Assembly (NCBI GenBank): GCA_023455425.1
Contig: JAEYCM010000018.1
Span: forward strand, 16,680-80,679
DNA length: 64,000 nucleotides
Source: Bacillota bacterium
GTDB lineage: Bacteria > Bacillota > Clostridia > Christensenellales > CAG-138
Reading direction: 5' to 3'
Below the pieces are notes generated by a model. The model saw nothing but the letters and a program-made list of their open reading frames with translations. It was not told where the DNA came from and did no database searches. Below, in pieces: positions 8,813 through 17,676 of the stretch. A program made the translations under genes and the position numbers. Position 1 is the stretch's first letter. The number at the start of each line of letters is the position of its first letter.

Positions 8813-9322
8813 ATGATTAAATTAAATATTGGGTGTGGGTCTGATTATCGTAATGGGTTTATTAATATAGACGGCAGTTCTAAGGTGAAAACCGACAAGA
8901 TAATTGATTTGAATAATGATTCTTTAATGAATCATTTTGTTCCGGAGACAATTGATTATATATTGGCAAATGATATTGTTGAACATTTTTTCCATTGGGA
9001 AGCAATTAATCTATTAACGAGTTTCTTCAATATATTAAAAAAAGGGGGTACTTGCGAAATAAGAGTCCCCGATGCTGAGTTTATTATAGAATCATTGGAA
9101 CTACCAATAGAGGGAAAACTTAATTTGCTTTTTGGTGGACAAGACATTCCCCAAAGAGTGAATCCTGAAATGGATATGTCTCGTAAAAAATACCCACAGT
9201 TTTTTTGCCATAAATACGGCTGGATAAAAAATAGTATGGAAAAAGAGTTATTATCAATTGGATTTACTAGTATAAGCTTTTCAAATTCGGGAACAGATTT
9301 TATAGCAATATCAAGTAAATAA
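8813..9322 (+). CDS. Small class I SAM-dependent methyltransferase
   Basis: A 169-residue protein with the glycine-rich SAM site LNIGCGSDYRNGFINID at the very N-terminus. NDIVEHF and ILKKGGTCEIRVPD follow, which are motifs of the predicted-SAM-methyltransferase group often found in glycan clusters. It is shorter than most relatives (around 200 residues or more) but has no internal break. Base composition is markedly AT-rich compared with everything downstream, and hairpins of matching sequence flank it, so it may be a late insertion. Substrate unknown; a sugar or glycan hydroxyl is plausible from context. Confidence 0.75.
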   Translation: MIKLNIGCGSDYRNGFINIDGSSKVKTDKIIDLNNDSLMNHFVPETIDYILANDIVEHFFHWEAINLLTSFFNILKKGGTCEIRVPDAEFIIESLELPIEGKLNLLFGGQDIPQRVNPEMDMSRKKYPQFFCHKYGWIKNSMEKELLSIGFTSISFSNSGTDFIAISSK

Positions 9323-9372
9323 ATTATCATTTGGACTGTGCAGTACCAAGCCGTCCAAATGGACGGTACAGG

Positions 9373-9410
9373 CTATCAAAGAACCCCATTGCTATAGGGT
9401 TCTTTGATAG
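9373..9410. terminator. Hairpin, 14-bp perfect stem after the methyltransferase gene
   Basis: The arms ctatcaaagaaccc (9373-9386) and gggttctttgatag (9397-9410) are perfect complements around a 10-base loop. It lies between convergent transcription units (methyltransferase on plus, aldo/keto reductase operon on minus), so it probably works as a terminator in both directions, although no long T-tract follows. A smaller hairpin, ccgtcc-aaat-ggacgg, lies just before it. Confidence 0.55.
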
Positions 9411-9414
9411 TCTG

Positions 9415-9436
9415 AGGCTTGCCTTTCGGCAAGCCT
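9415..9436. terminator. Hairpin, 9-bp stem, near-copy of the one at 8560
   Basis: The arms aggcttgcc (9415-9423) and ggcaagcct (9428-9436) enclose the loop tttc. Read on the minus strand this sequence is nearly the same as the hairpin at 8560-8583 with its flanks (aacaggcttgcc...ggcaagcctnag). It lies at the end of the minus-strand sugar operon and may help to terminate it. Confidence 0.4.
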
Positions 9437-9497
9437 GTTGTTCTGCACCCCCGGTGCAAGGACAGAGAGGAAAGAACAGTTAGACGTAAGTCCCTAA

Positions 9498-10328
9498 TTA
9501 CCCAACAAACGTTTCCGGATCGGGTCCAAACCGGACGCCCGTATCCAGCCTGTCGATACGCGCCATATCTTCCGTGCTCAGCGTAAAATCGAACACCTCG
9601 GTGTTGGAGGCCATGCGCTCGGGCCTTGTGGACTTGGGGATGGCGATGACGCCGTTCTGTAAGTGCCAGCGCAGCATGACCTGCTGCACGGTCTTGCCAT
9701 AGGCTTTGGCGATGGATGCAAGCGCCGGGTCATCCGTGCGGTTGCCTTGCGCAAGCGGGCCCCAGGCCTCCGGAATGATGCCTTTGCTCTTTAAATAAGT
9801 CCGAAGCTCCGCCTGGTTGAAAAACGGATGCAGCTCCACCTGGTTGACGGCGGGAACGACCGTGGCGCTACCAAGCAGCGTTTCCAAATGGCCGATGTTG
9901 AAGTTGCTCACGCCAATGGCGCGGACGCGACCATCTTTGTAAAGCTTCTCAAGCGCGCGCCAGGTTTCCGCATACAGCCCCTGCTGCGGCACCGGCCAGT
10001 GGATGAGGTAGAGGTCCAAATAGGAAAGCCCCAGGTTTTTCAGGCTCTGCTCAAAGGATGCGAGCGTCTTTTCATACCCGTGGTCGGTGTTCCAGACTTT
10101 GGTGGTAATAAAAAGCTCCTCGCGGGGGACACCGCAGGTTTTAATGCCTTCGCCCGTGCCCGGTTCGTTGCCGTACACCATGGCAGTATCGATGCTGCGG
10201 TAGCCCGCCGCCACGGCGTCGCGCACGCAGCGGGCGGTTTCTTCATTGCCGATCTGGAATACGCCGTACCCAAGCTGGGGCATCACGACGCCGTTATTGA
10301 GTGTGACAGTTGGCCAGGCCTGTGTCAT
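9498..10328 (-). CDS. Aldo/keto reductase
   Basis: A 276-residue NADPH-type aldo/keto reductase, the normal family length. ATG at 10328 is preceded by taaggaggatact, so it is the start; an upstream in-frame start has no such site. The catalytic tetrad is visible: Asp47 (SIDTA), Tyr52 (VYGNE), Lys77 (TTKVW) and His110 (YLIHWP). IPKST near residue 230 is the cofactor-binding segment. It interconverts carbonyl and hydroxyl groups on sugars or related compounds in the cytoplasm. It is the last gene of the LacI-controlled sugar operon, 10 bases after the lactonase gene, so it probably acts on an intermediate of that pathway. Substrate unknown. Confidence 0.92.
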   Translation of the reverse strand: MTQAWPTVTLNNGVVMPQLGYGVFQIGNEETARCVRDAVAAGYRSIDTAMVYGNEPGTGEGIKTCGVPREELFITTKVWNTDHGYEKTLASFEQSLKNLGLSYLDLYLIHWPVPQQGLYAETWRALEKLYKDGRVRAIGVSNFNIGHLETLLGSATVVPAVNQVELHPFFNQAELRTYLKSKGIIPEAWGPLAQGNRTDDPALASIAKAYGKTVQQVMLRWHLQNGVIAIPKSTRPERMASNTEVFDFTLSTEDMARIDRLDTGVRFGPDPETFVG

Positions 10329-10338
10329 AGTATCCTCC

Positions 10339-11328
10339 TTATAGTTCGGGATAGAGTAAAGAAAGCGTCGCCGGTATTTCATGCGCGGTATTCACCTTAT
10401 CCGGCCCCGTTACAAGATCAAAGCAGGAGATCACCAGCATGCCGTTCCAGAAGCAGGGCTCGCCGGGCTCGTCAAGTTCGCCGTTGAAGCCGTCCGTATC
10501 TTCGCTTTGTGCTATCCGCGTCACTTTACCGGTTTTATCAATCTTGGCGATGGCATTGGCGGAGAAGTCGGCCACATAGATGTTGCCGTTTGCATCTGTC
10601 GTCATGCCGTCGGTCGTCTGGAGCTGTGCGGGGTCCTTTGCCCATACGGCGTTTTCTTTTACGGTTCCGTCCGGGTGGAACGTGATCTTATGCACCGCGC
10701 CGTCCCCGAAATTGCCGACATACAGTCTGCCATCCGCGTCCATTTCGATGCCGTCCGCGCCATACTGGCAGTCCGGATTGTGGGTCAGGAAGGTCGTGAG
10801 GATGTTGGGATCGTCAAGCGTATTGCTGACCCGAATGCCTTCGTCGTCCAGATGGAAGCGGTACACGCAGCTCACAAGCTTGCCGCTGGGGTCCTTTACC
10901 CTGGGCATCAGGCTCTGCGTCACATACAGGTAGTCCCCATGGATGCGGATGCCGTTCGGGTGTTCCATGTTGTAGGCGACGACGGTGGTCTTGATGACCT
11001 GATTGTCCCGGATACGAAGCCTTAGCATGCGCCCCTTTTCCAGCAGCTCCTGCTTGCCGGACCAGCCCTGGTTGTCGCACACATACAGGTCCCCCTCGGG
11101 GCCAAAGGCAATGCCCATGGGCCGCGCACAGCCGGTCTCCGGGTGCACGGGAACATCCACCCATTTTGTGATGGTTCGGTCTTTCGTGATCTTCAACAGG
11201 CAGCCGGGCATGGATGTGTCCGCATAGTTGGGGCACGCGAGAATGAGATTTCCTTCGGGATCGATCGCCATGCCGTCGGGCGTGGAAACAAAATCCGGCA
11301 ACAGGGCAAATAACGCTGGCGTCTGCAT
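10339..11328 (-). CDS. SMP-30/gluconolactonase-like beta-propeller protein
   Basis: A 329-residue protein of the SMP-30/gluconolactonase/LRE family, a six-bladed beta-propeller that opens sugar lactones. Repeated blade motifs are visible: DGMAIDPEGNLILAC, PMGIAFGPEGDLYVCDNQG, DGIEMDADGRLYVGNFGDG and DGMTTDANGNIYVADFSAN. The conserved Glu, Asn and Asp residues of the calcium site are expected in these blades but were not individually assigned. There is no signal peptide, so it is cytoplasmic. ATG follows aggagggactt. It lies between the kinase gene and the aldo/keto reductase gene in one operon. A lactonase implies that a dehydrogenase in the operon makes an aldonolactone. Confidence 0.85.
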   Translation of the reverse strand: MQTPALFALLPDFVSTPDGMAIDPEGNLILACPNYADTSMPGCLLKITKDRTITKWVDVPVHPETGCARPMGIAFGPEGDLYVCDNQGWSGKQELLEKGRMLRLRIRDNQVIKTTVVAYNMEHPNGIRIHGDYLYVTQSLMPRVKDPSGKLVSCVYRFHLDDEGIRVSNTLDDPNILTTFLTHNPDCQYGADGIEMDADGRLYVGNFGDGAVHKITFHPDGTVKENAVWAKDPAQLQTTDGMTTDANGNIYVADFSANAIAKIDKTGKVTRIAQSEDTDGFNGELDEPGEPCFWNGMLVISCFDLVTGPDKVNTAHEIPATLSLLYPEL

Positions 11329-11344
11329 AAGTCCCTCCTATTGC

Positions 11345-12862
11345 TTATAGTTGGCAAAGCTCCTCAAATACATCTACCAGATCGAAGTAGGCTTTGTCAA
11401 ATATCGGCTGCATTTTCTGATATACGGCGGTGTTGGCCGCGGTGGGTTCCTCTACGGCGTCCACTGCGATATAGCGGCTTACCTCTTCAAAGCTCTTGTG
11501 CACGCCAATGCCCACGCCTGCGGTGACGGCGGCGCCGATGGAGGTCGCTTCCTCCAGGTAATTGAGCCGCAAAATCCGCATGCCGTAAATATCGGCGAGT
11601 ATCTGGCGCTGGATGCCGCCCTTGGCCAAGCCGCCGATCACCGTCATTTCCTCGATGGGGATGTGCTGCTTCATGATCTGCAGAATGATATTCAGGTTTA
11701 GGCCGATGCCTTCCACCACGCTTCTGAGCATATCCGCGCGGCGGTGTTCCATTTTCAGCCCCACAAATGCGCCTCTCGCGTTGGCGTTCCAGCGCGGGCT
11801 ACGCTCGCCCATGAGATAGGGGAGGAACAGCAGGCCGTTTGCGCCCGGCCGGGACCCTTTGATCTGCTCGTTGATGAGCTCATACGGGCTAATACCGTTT
11901 TGCAAGCCGCGCTCCGTTTCAAGCGTGCAGACTTCGTTTTTGAGCCAGCTGAAGGAAGCCCCGGCCGCTTGCATGGTTCCGCAGGGGCCGATCATGCCGG
12001 GCACGATATGCGCCCAGTTGAAGGTGCGATATTGCTCGTCATAGATCGGCGTTTTTGACGTGGTGCAGATCCAGGAGGAGGAGCCCAGGCAGTTGTAGGT
12101 TCTGCCTTCCGAAACCGAGCCCGCGCCGACGGAGGCGCACATGCCGTCGCCGCCGCCCACCACCACCTTGGTGCCCGGCGCCAAGCCGCATTCTTCGGCG
12201 ACCTTATGCGTGATCTCTCCCGCTATGGTGGTGGAAGCGACAGCTTCGGGCAGCATTGTGCCATCGACGCCGGCGGCCCGCAAAATCTCTTCGGACCACT
12301 CGAATGTATTGAGATCAAACGCGTTGGTGCCCGAAGCGTCGGAAAAGTCCGTCAGAAACCGTCCCGTCAGCTTTTGAATGATATAATCCTTAGCGAGCAG
12401 CATCTTGTATGTGTTTTTGTATACCTCCGGCTCGTGGGTTTTGATCCACATCAGCTTTTCCAGGCTATAGGAGCTGCTGATGCGGTGGCCCACCGTCCGG
12501 TAAAACCGCTCCATGGGGATCTGCTCCTGCAGGCGGCGCGCTTCCTCCTCGGCGCGCATATCTGCCCAGATAATGGCCTTGCGCAGCGCGTTGCCCTGTT
12601 TGTCCACGCACACGCAGCCCATCATCTGGCCGCTGAAGGAAACGGCCAGCACATCCTTGTTGTCAATGCCCAGAAGGAGTTCTTTGGTGCTTTCGCAGAC
12701 GGCGCGCCACCAGTCAAGCGGGTCCTGCTCCGCGCAGTTGGAGGAAAAATAGTCGGTCGGGTAAGCGCTCACGGTGCTTTTTAACAGCTGCCCGTCCGTT
12801 GTAAACAGGGAAGCCTTGTTTCCGGAAGTCCCGATATCGTGAGCGATGAGATAGTTCGGCAT
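11345..12862 (-). CDS. FGGY-family carbohydrate kinase, xylulokinase-like
   Basis: A 505-residue ATP-dependent sugar kinase of typical FGGY length. The N-terminal phosphate-binding motif is HDIGTSGNKASLF, and the C-terminal FGGY signature region is IGGLAKGGIQRQILADIYG. It lies 30 bases downstream of the GldA-like dehydrogenase gene. FGGY kinases phosphorylate ketoses such as xylulose, ribulose or tetruloses. Since two dehydrogenases precede it, the likely sequence is polyol oxidation to a ketose, then phosphorylation. The closest relatives appear to be xylulokinases, but FGGY specificity cannot be read from sequence by eye, so no gene symbol is given. Confidence 0.88.
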   Translation of the reverse strand: MPNYLIAHDIGTSGNKASLFTTDGQLLKSTVSAYPTDYFSSNCAEQDPLDWWRAVCESTKELLLGIDNKDVLAVSFSGQMMGCVCVDKQGNALRKAIIWADMRAEEEARRLQEQIPMERFYRTVGHRISSSYSLEKLMWIKTHEPEVYKNTYKMLLAKDYIIQKLTGRFLTDFSDASGTNAFDLNTFEWSEEILRAAGVDGTMLPEAVASTTIAGEITHKVAEECGLAPGTKVVVGGGDGMCASVGAGSVSEGRTYNCLGSSSWICTTSKTPIYDEQYRTFNWAHIVPGMIGPCGTMQAAGASFSWLKNEVCTLETERGLQNGISPYELINEQIKGSRPGANGLLFLPYLMGERSPRWNANARGAFVGLKMEHRRADMLRSVVEGIGLNLNIILQIMKQHIPIEEMTVIGGLAKGGIQRQILADIYGMRILRLNYLEEATSIGAAVTAGVGIGVHKSFEEVSRYIAVDAVEEPTAANTAVYQKMQPIFDKAYFDLVDVFEELCQL

Positions 12863-12892
12863 ACGTTTTTCCCTTCACACGGTATTTAGGTT

Positions 12893-14014
12893 TTAGAGCG
12901 CGCGGTTCTTCTTATAATAATGGCCCAGTCCGTCCGCCGCTTTGACCACCTGGATGATCTCGGGTACGGAAATTTTGAACGGCTCCGCATCCCAGAAGGA
13001 ATGCAGGGAGACTTCGGCGATGGTCTTGAGGTTTTCCTCCGTGGCCGCAACCCCAAGGTCCGCTAACGTTACAGGCAGACCGACGCTCAGGTTGAAGCGG
13101 AGCACTTCCTCCAGCTCGGCTGTGGTTTTCCCCTCCGCAATGAGCTGGCAGATGACGCCGAACGCGCAACGCTCGCCGTGGAGCGTTCTTGCGCCTTCCT
13201 TTAGGCCGGTGATACCGTCTCCCACCGAGTGCGCGCCAGCGCAGCCGGTGTTTTCAAACCCGAGTCCGCTCAATAGCGTGTTTGCCTCAATGATGTTCTC
13301 TACCGCTTCCGTCACAAGGCCCTGTTCCGCGGCGAGCTTCGCGCGCAGGCCGTCTTCGAGCAGGATGTCGTAGCACAGCTCCGCGATGGCCATGGCGACC
13401 TTGGGCCTGCGGTATCCGCCGGAAATATAGTTGGGAGAGTCGGAAGCCTCGTTGGCCTTCGCTTCAAAATAGGTGGTCAGCGCGTCCCCCATGCCCGCAA
13501 CCAAGTACCGGATCGGCGCTTTTGCGATGACGGCGCTGTCCATCAATACGATATTGGGGCTGCCTACATAATGGCGTGCGTGGCTGTGTTCGCCGTTTTC
13601 CTTGTAAATCACGGAGAGCGCGCTGCACGGCGCGTCGGTAGAGGCGGTGGTGGGGGCGATGATGACTGGCACATGGAAATTGTCCGCCACCGCTTTTGCG
13701 GTATCGAGCGTTTTTCCGCCGCCGATGCCGACGACAACGTCGGGCGCGAATGGCTTCGCGACCTCGGTGACGCGGAGTATTTCCTGCTCCGTTACTTCGC
13801 CGCCAAAGCGTTCGGTCAAAATGGAGCCGCCGGCACTTGCGTACAGCGCCTGGTATTTCTTTGTGTAGGCGTCCATAAAGAAAGGATCGATCACCGCGAA
13901 CACTTTTGCGCCGTAAAGCGCGGTAAGCATATTGAGTTCATCCAGGAGCCCGGGGCCCTGGAAGTACCGCCCCGGGGAGCCGTATCCTCTTGTGTGGCGT
14001 GTGAGCATGCTCAT
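12893..14014 (-). CDS. Iron-type glycerol dehydrogenase-like polyol dehydrogenase
   Basis: A 373-residue metal-dependent dehydrogenase of the GldA family (usual length about 365). The start is ATG at 14014 (MSMLTRH) or the second ATG 6 bases on; a much longer upstream frame is only the shadow of the preceding gene. NAD site: GIGGGKTLDTAKAVA. Metal-site histidines appear in GAHSVGDGITGLKEG and RTLHGERCAFG. The segment ASTDAPCSALSV is also typical. It oxidises glycerol or a longer polyol to the ketone. The operon also has a medium-chain dehydrogenase, which makes glycerol itself less likely as the only substrate. Confidence 0.88.
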   Translation of the reverse strand: MSMLTRHTRGYGSPGRYFQGPGLLDELNMLTALYGAKVFAVIDPFFMDAYTKKYQALYASAGGSILTERFGGEVTEQEILRVTEVAKPFAPDVVVGIGGGKTLDTAKAVADNFHVPVIIAPTTASTDAPCSALSVIYKENGEHSHARHYVGSPNIVLMDSAVIAKAPIRYLVAGMGDALTTYFEAKANEASDSPNYISGGYRRPKVAMAIAELCYDILLEDGLRAKLAAEQGLVTEAVENIIEANTLLSGLGFENTGCAGAHSVGDGITGLKEGARTLHGERCAFGVICQLIAEGKTTAELEEVLRFNLSVGLPVTLADLGVAATEENLKTIAEVSLHSFWDAEPFKISVPEIIQVVKAADGLGHYYKKNRAL

Positions 14015-14033
14015 TGCAGGGAGGCTCCTTTCC

Positions 14034-15074
14034 TTAATACTTGATGACGATCTTCTTGCAGGGCTGCCGCTTTTCAATGAGATCGAACGCGTCAAGGACC
14101 TGATCAAACGGGAACACATGGGAGATGAAATCGTTGGGGTCCAATACGCCCATCTCGATCCAGTTGATGATCTGGCTGTTGGCCTCGGCCTCCATGATCT
14201 TGTAGGGGAACTGCAGGAAGTTGAGCCTCCAGTTGTAGGGGGCCTGGCTCCAGTCAAGCTGCATGCTCAGCTTGGGAGAGATGCCGTAGGTGCACATCTG
14301 CCCGCCGTCCTTGACAAACTGCATGGCGGTCAAAATGAGCTCGTTGACGCCCACCGCGTCCACCATATGATCTACGCCTTCCGGGCAGATTTTTTTGATC
14401 TCGGAGACGATGTCGCAGTTCTTGCTGTTAAAGGCGTAGTCAGCGCCAGCCTTCTCCGCGTCCTTGATTTTTTCATCCATGATGTCAACGGAGATCACCG
14501 GCCCTAAGCCCAACAGCTTTGCAAACCTTACAAAGCACAGCCCGACCGGGCCCGCGCCGAATACCACCAGGCTTTCGCCGTGTTGAAATCCGAACGCGCG
14601 GATGCCGGAAAGCACCTCGCGGAAGGTGACGATCATGGCGCCTGCAACCGGATCAAAGCCCTTGGGGAGAACCGTCTGGGTCCTGTAGAAATCGCCAAAT
14701 CCCGGCGTATAGGGGCCTGTGCCGTTTTGCGCCATTGCAAGCCAATCCCCGCAGACACCGTATTCGGAATACGCGCCCCAGGCGGAAGCATAGCCACCCA
14801 GCTCGCCTTCTACAAAGGGAAGAAGAACATGGTCGCCCACTTTAAAGCGGGTGACGTTCTTGCCGATTTCGAGCACCTCGCCCACGGCCTCATGGCCAAG
14901 GAGCAGGGGGTATTTGTCCACGTTCTTGAATTTTCCGTGGGCGATCTTGGTATCCGTACCCGCGCACACGCCGCAGCTGAGCGTCCTGACCAACACCCTG
15001 CAATCATCGTAGGTGGGCATGGGTACATCCACGATCCGCAGGCTCAAATCCTTTTCTACTGCCAAGCTTTTCAT
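14034..15074 (-). CDS. Zinc-type medium-chain alcohol/polyol dehydrogenase
   Basis: A 346-residue MDR-superfamily dehydrogenase similar to sorbitol and threonine dehydrogenases. The catalytic zinc site shows SCGVCAGTD (Cys near residue 36) and LLGHEAVGEV (His-Glu). The Rossmann fold has VFGAGPVGLC. The usual four-cysteine structural zinc loop is absent, as in some sorbitol dehydrogenases: the region reads PFVEGELGGYASAWG. It oxidises a secondary alcohol of a sugar or polyol with NAD(P). ATG follows aaaggagcataaca. It is the first enzyme gene after the transporter genes and so a good candidate for the entry step of the pathway. Confidence 0.88.
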   Translation of the reverse strand: MKSLAVEKDLSLRIVDVPMPTYDDCRVLVRTLSCGVCAGTDTKIAHGKFKNVDKYPLLLGHEAVGEVLEIGKNVTRFKVGDHVLLPFVEGELGGYASAWGAYSEYGVCGDWLAMAQNGTGPYTPGFGDFYRTQTVLPKGFDPVAGAMIVTFREVLSGIRAFGFQHGESLVVFGAGPVGLCFVRFAKLLGLGPVISVDIMDEKIKDAEKAGADYAFNSKNCDIVSEIKKICPEGVDHMVDAVGVNELILTAMQFVKDGGQMCTYGISPKLSMQLDWSQAPYNWRLNFLQFPYKIMEAEANSQIINWIEMGVLDPNDFISHVFPFDQVLDAFDLIEKRQPCKKIVIKY

Positions 15075-15108
15075 TGTTATGCTCCTTTATGTGATATTTT
15101 GGATGAAG

Positions 15109-16116
15109 TTACTTGATGACGATGTTGCGGCCGGAGCGGTCCACCGTAATGGCCACCGCGGCAATGACGACGATGCCGAACACAATATTTTGCCAGAACA
15201 CGTCCACCCCCGCAAAGTTCAGCCCGTTGCGGATGATGGAAACGATGAATACGCCAAGCACCGTACCAAGGACAGAGCCCTTGCCGCCTGAAAGCGCCGT
15301 GCCGCCTAACGCGACGGAGGCGATGACGAGCAGCGTAAACGGATCGCCCACGGTGGGGGCGGAGCTTTTCAATTTGGCTGCCAGGAATATGGAGCCAAGC
15401 GCCGAGCAAACGCCCGAAAGCATGAACGTGAGGATCTTGCACCGGTCAATATGGATGCCGGCCATTCTTGCCGCCCGCTCGTTTCCGCCGATGGCGTAGA
15501 GCGCTTTTCCGTAGCCGGTCTTACTCTGCAGCACGAAGAATATCAGGATGACTACGCCCGCGAGCACCAGCGGGAAGCCCAGCACGCCGAAGGAAATCTT
15601 GGCCCAGTTGATGGAAGGCCACAGCGCCTTTGGGATGGAGACCGGCGCCTCGCTGATTAAGAGGGCGGTGGATTTCCAGACCGACATAAAGCCCAGCGAC
15701 GCGATGAAGGAAGGGATTTTCAACCGCACATGGATGAAGCCGAGCGCAAATCCCGCCGCAGCGCCAAACGCAAGCGAAGCGCCAAACGCGTATACGGTGG
15801 ACAAAAACAGGTTGTTGCTTTGCTGGAAGGTTTCGGAGAGGATCTTTACCATCAGGACGTTAACGACCGAGCACGTGGAGCCGATGGAAAGATCGACGGA
15901 TCCTAACAGCAGCACCATCGTCGCGCCGCAGGCCATGATCATCAGCGGCGCCGTATCGCTTAGTAGGTTCGTTAAATTCGCCCGGTTCACAAAGTTATGG
16001 TCCAGTATCGTGAATACGCCCACCAACAGGATCACGGCGATCACGCTGAAATACCGCATAAAATCAAAGGCGCGTTTTTTGGGGGCTGCGGGTTTCGTGT
16101 TTACAAGTTGTGCCAT
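15109..16116 (-). CDS. ABC sugar transporter permease (RbsC family)
   Basis: A 335-residue membrane protein of the ribose-type permease family with about eight to ten membrane segments. The family signature appears as GSVDLSIGS in the first half and as SVALGGTALSGGKGSVLGT in the second half. It follows the ATPase gene after 13 bases and precedes the dehydrogenase gene. Together with the second permease gene (17677-18696) it would form a heterodimeric channel, as in transporters with two distinct RbsC-like subunits. Start supported by gaggagggacgcgaa before ATG. Confidence 0.92.
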   Translation of the reverse strand: MAQLVNTKPAAPKKRAFDFMRYFSVIAVILLVGVFTILDHNFVNRANLTNLLSDTAPLMIMACGATMVLLLGSVDLSIGSTCSVVNVLMVKILSETFQQSNNLFLSTVYAFGASLAFGAAAGFALGFIHVRLKIPSFIASLGFMSVWKSTALLISEAPVSIPKALWPSINWAKISFGVLGFPLVLAGVVILIFFVLQSKTGYGKALYAIGGNERAARMAGIHIDRCKILTFMLSGVCSALGSIFLAAKLKSSAPTVGDPFTLLVIASVALGGTALSGGKGSVLGTVLGVFIVSIIRNGLNFAGVDVFWQNIVFGIVVIAAVAITVDRSGRNIVIK

Positions 16117-16129
16117 TTCGCGTCCCTCC

Positions 16130-17656
16130 TCACATCATGATGCTGACGATGTCAACCTGGCTGGGCTTCAACTCACTGGGCGCGTCCAGCTCCCCGGTGA
16201 TGAGGCCGTCGCGCATGACAATGAGCCGGTTACTTAGGCCGATGCATTCGTCCAGCGTATCGCCAAGCAGTATGATGGATTTTCCGTTGTTCACCATGTC
16301 GCGGATCAATCCGTAAATCTCTTCCTTTGCGCCGACGTCCACGCCGCGCGTGGGATGGTTGAGTATGAGGATATCGCATCCGCTTGCAAGCGCCCGGGCG
16401 AACACCACCTTCTGCTGGTTGCCGCCGGAAAGCTGGATCGCCAGCTCGTCGATGTCCCGGGTTTTGATGCGCAGCGTCTTCACCCATTCGTCCGCCTGCC
16501 CGCGGAGTTTTTTCCGGGAGATCAACGGCCCCTTTTTCAGCTTCTTTGGATCGGAAAGCGCAATGTTTTCGCAAACGGAGAGGGAGTTGACGATCCCTTC
16601 CTCCCAGCGCTCCTTGGGCACCATCAGGATGCTGTGTTTGAGCGCGTTGGCGGGGGAGGAGAAGTTGATTTTCTTTCCGCGCACGTAAAGCTCGCCGGAG
16701 GTGGGCACATCGTCCCCGCACAACACCGAGCAGATATCCTCCTTGCCGGAGCCTACCACGCCGCAGATGCCTAAAATTTCGCCCTTATGGAGTTTGAAGT
16801 CGACATGTTTGAATACGCCATTCAATCCAAGGTCGCGGCATTCGATCACCACGTCTTCACCGGGTGTCGCCTGCCGTTCCAGCTTGTAATATTCCGTGGT
16901 GGTGGATCGGCCCACCATCATTTCATAGAGCGTGGCCTCGTCCGCATCGGAGGTCTGCATATTGCCCGCGTTTTTTCCATCCTTGTAGACATACACGCGG
17001 CCGGAAATCTCGAGCACCTCGTCAAGACGGTGGGAAACAAATATGACGGAATGTCCGGCCTTGGTCAGCTTGCGGATTTCAGTAAACAGCCGCTGCACCT
17101 CGGATTCGTTTAATACCGAGGTGGGTTCGTCAAGCAGGATCAGGCAGTGTTCGCTGCCAGAGGAGCTCGCGACGTTGACGACTTTTGCAATTTCCACCAG
17201 CTGGCGCGTCGCAAAGTTCAGGTCCGCCACTTTCTTTTGTGGCGGGATGCCCACGGCACCCACGTTGTCGAGCGCTTTTTGCGCCATCGCGTTCAACCGC
17301 TTCCAGTTGACCAAACCGTATTTTTTAAACTGCTTTTCGTAGCCGAAGAATATGTTCTGGCCTACGGTGAGGTTGGTAATGAGAGACTGCTCCTGAAACA
17401 CCATGCCGATGCCCTCCGCGTTTGCTTCGCGCGGGTTCTTGGGCGCGTAGGGTTTCCCATGCATCATCATTTCCCCGGAGGTGGGCGGCTGTACGCCGAT
17501 GATGATTTTTAAAAGCGTAGACTTTCCCGCGCCGTTTTCGCCGATCAGGCCCACGACCTCGCCCGGGTATACCGTAAGATCCACGCCGTCGAGTGCCTGC
17601 GTTCCGTGAAAGGACTTTGAAATATTCTTTGCGCAAAAGAGCGGTTGCTTTTCCAT
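16130..17656 (-). CDS. ABC sugar transporter ATP-binding protein (RbsA/MglA family)
   Basis: A 508-residue double-ATPase subunit of the ribose/galactose type. Domain 1 shows Walker A GENGAGKSTLLK and Walker B LILLDEPTSVL. Domain 2 has the usual degenerate Walker A GVVGSGKED and signature QLSGGNQQKVVFARAL. ATG at 17656 lies 8 bases after gaaaggaga and is preferred over the ATGs 6 and 18 bases upstream. It powers import by the two flanking permeases. It carries the clearest family signatures in this operon. Confidence 0.95.
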   Translation of the reverse strand: MEKQPLFCAKNISKSFHGTQALDGVDLTVYPGEVVGLIGENGAGKSTLLKIIIGVQPPTSGEMMMHGKPYAPKNPREANAEGIGMVFQEQSLITNLTVGQNIFFGYEKQFKKYGLVNWKRLNAMAQKALDNVGAVGIPPQKKVADLNFATRQLVEIAKVVNVASSSGSEHCLILLDEPTSVLNESEVQRLFTEIRKLTKAGHSVIFVSHRLDEVLEISGRVYVYKDGKNAGNMQTSDADEATLYEMMVGRSTTTEYYKLERQATPGEDVVIECRDLGLNGVFKHVDFKLHKGEILGICGVVGSGKEDICSVLCGDDVPTSGELYVRGKKINFSSPANALKHSILMVPKERWEEGIVNSLSVCENIALSDPKKLKKGPLISRKKLRGQADEWVKTLRIKTRDIDELAIQLSGGNQQKVVFARALASGCDILILNHPTRGVDVGAKEEIYGLIRDMVNNGKSIILLGDTLDECIGLSNRLIVMRDGLITGELDAPSELKPSQVDIVSIMM

Positions 17657-17676
17657 AATCATTTCTCCTTTCACGC

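Noticed and set aside
14015..14257. 81-residue N-terminal extension of the GldA-like dehydrogenase
   Set aside because: It overlaps the preceding dehydrogenase gene on the same strand, is Ser/Arg/Thr-rich, and the family start lies at 14014 with a ribosome site.
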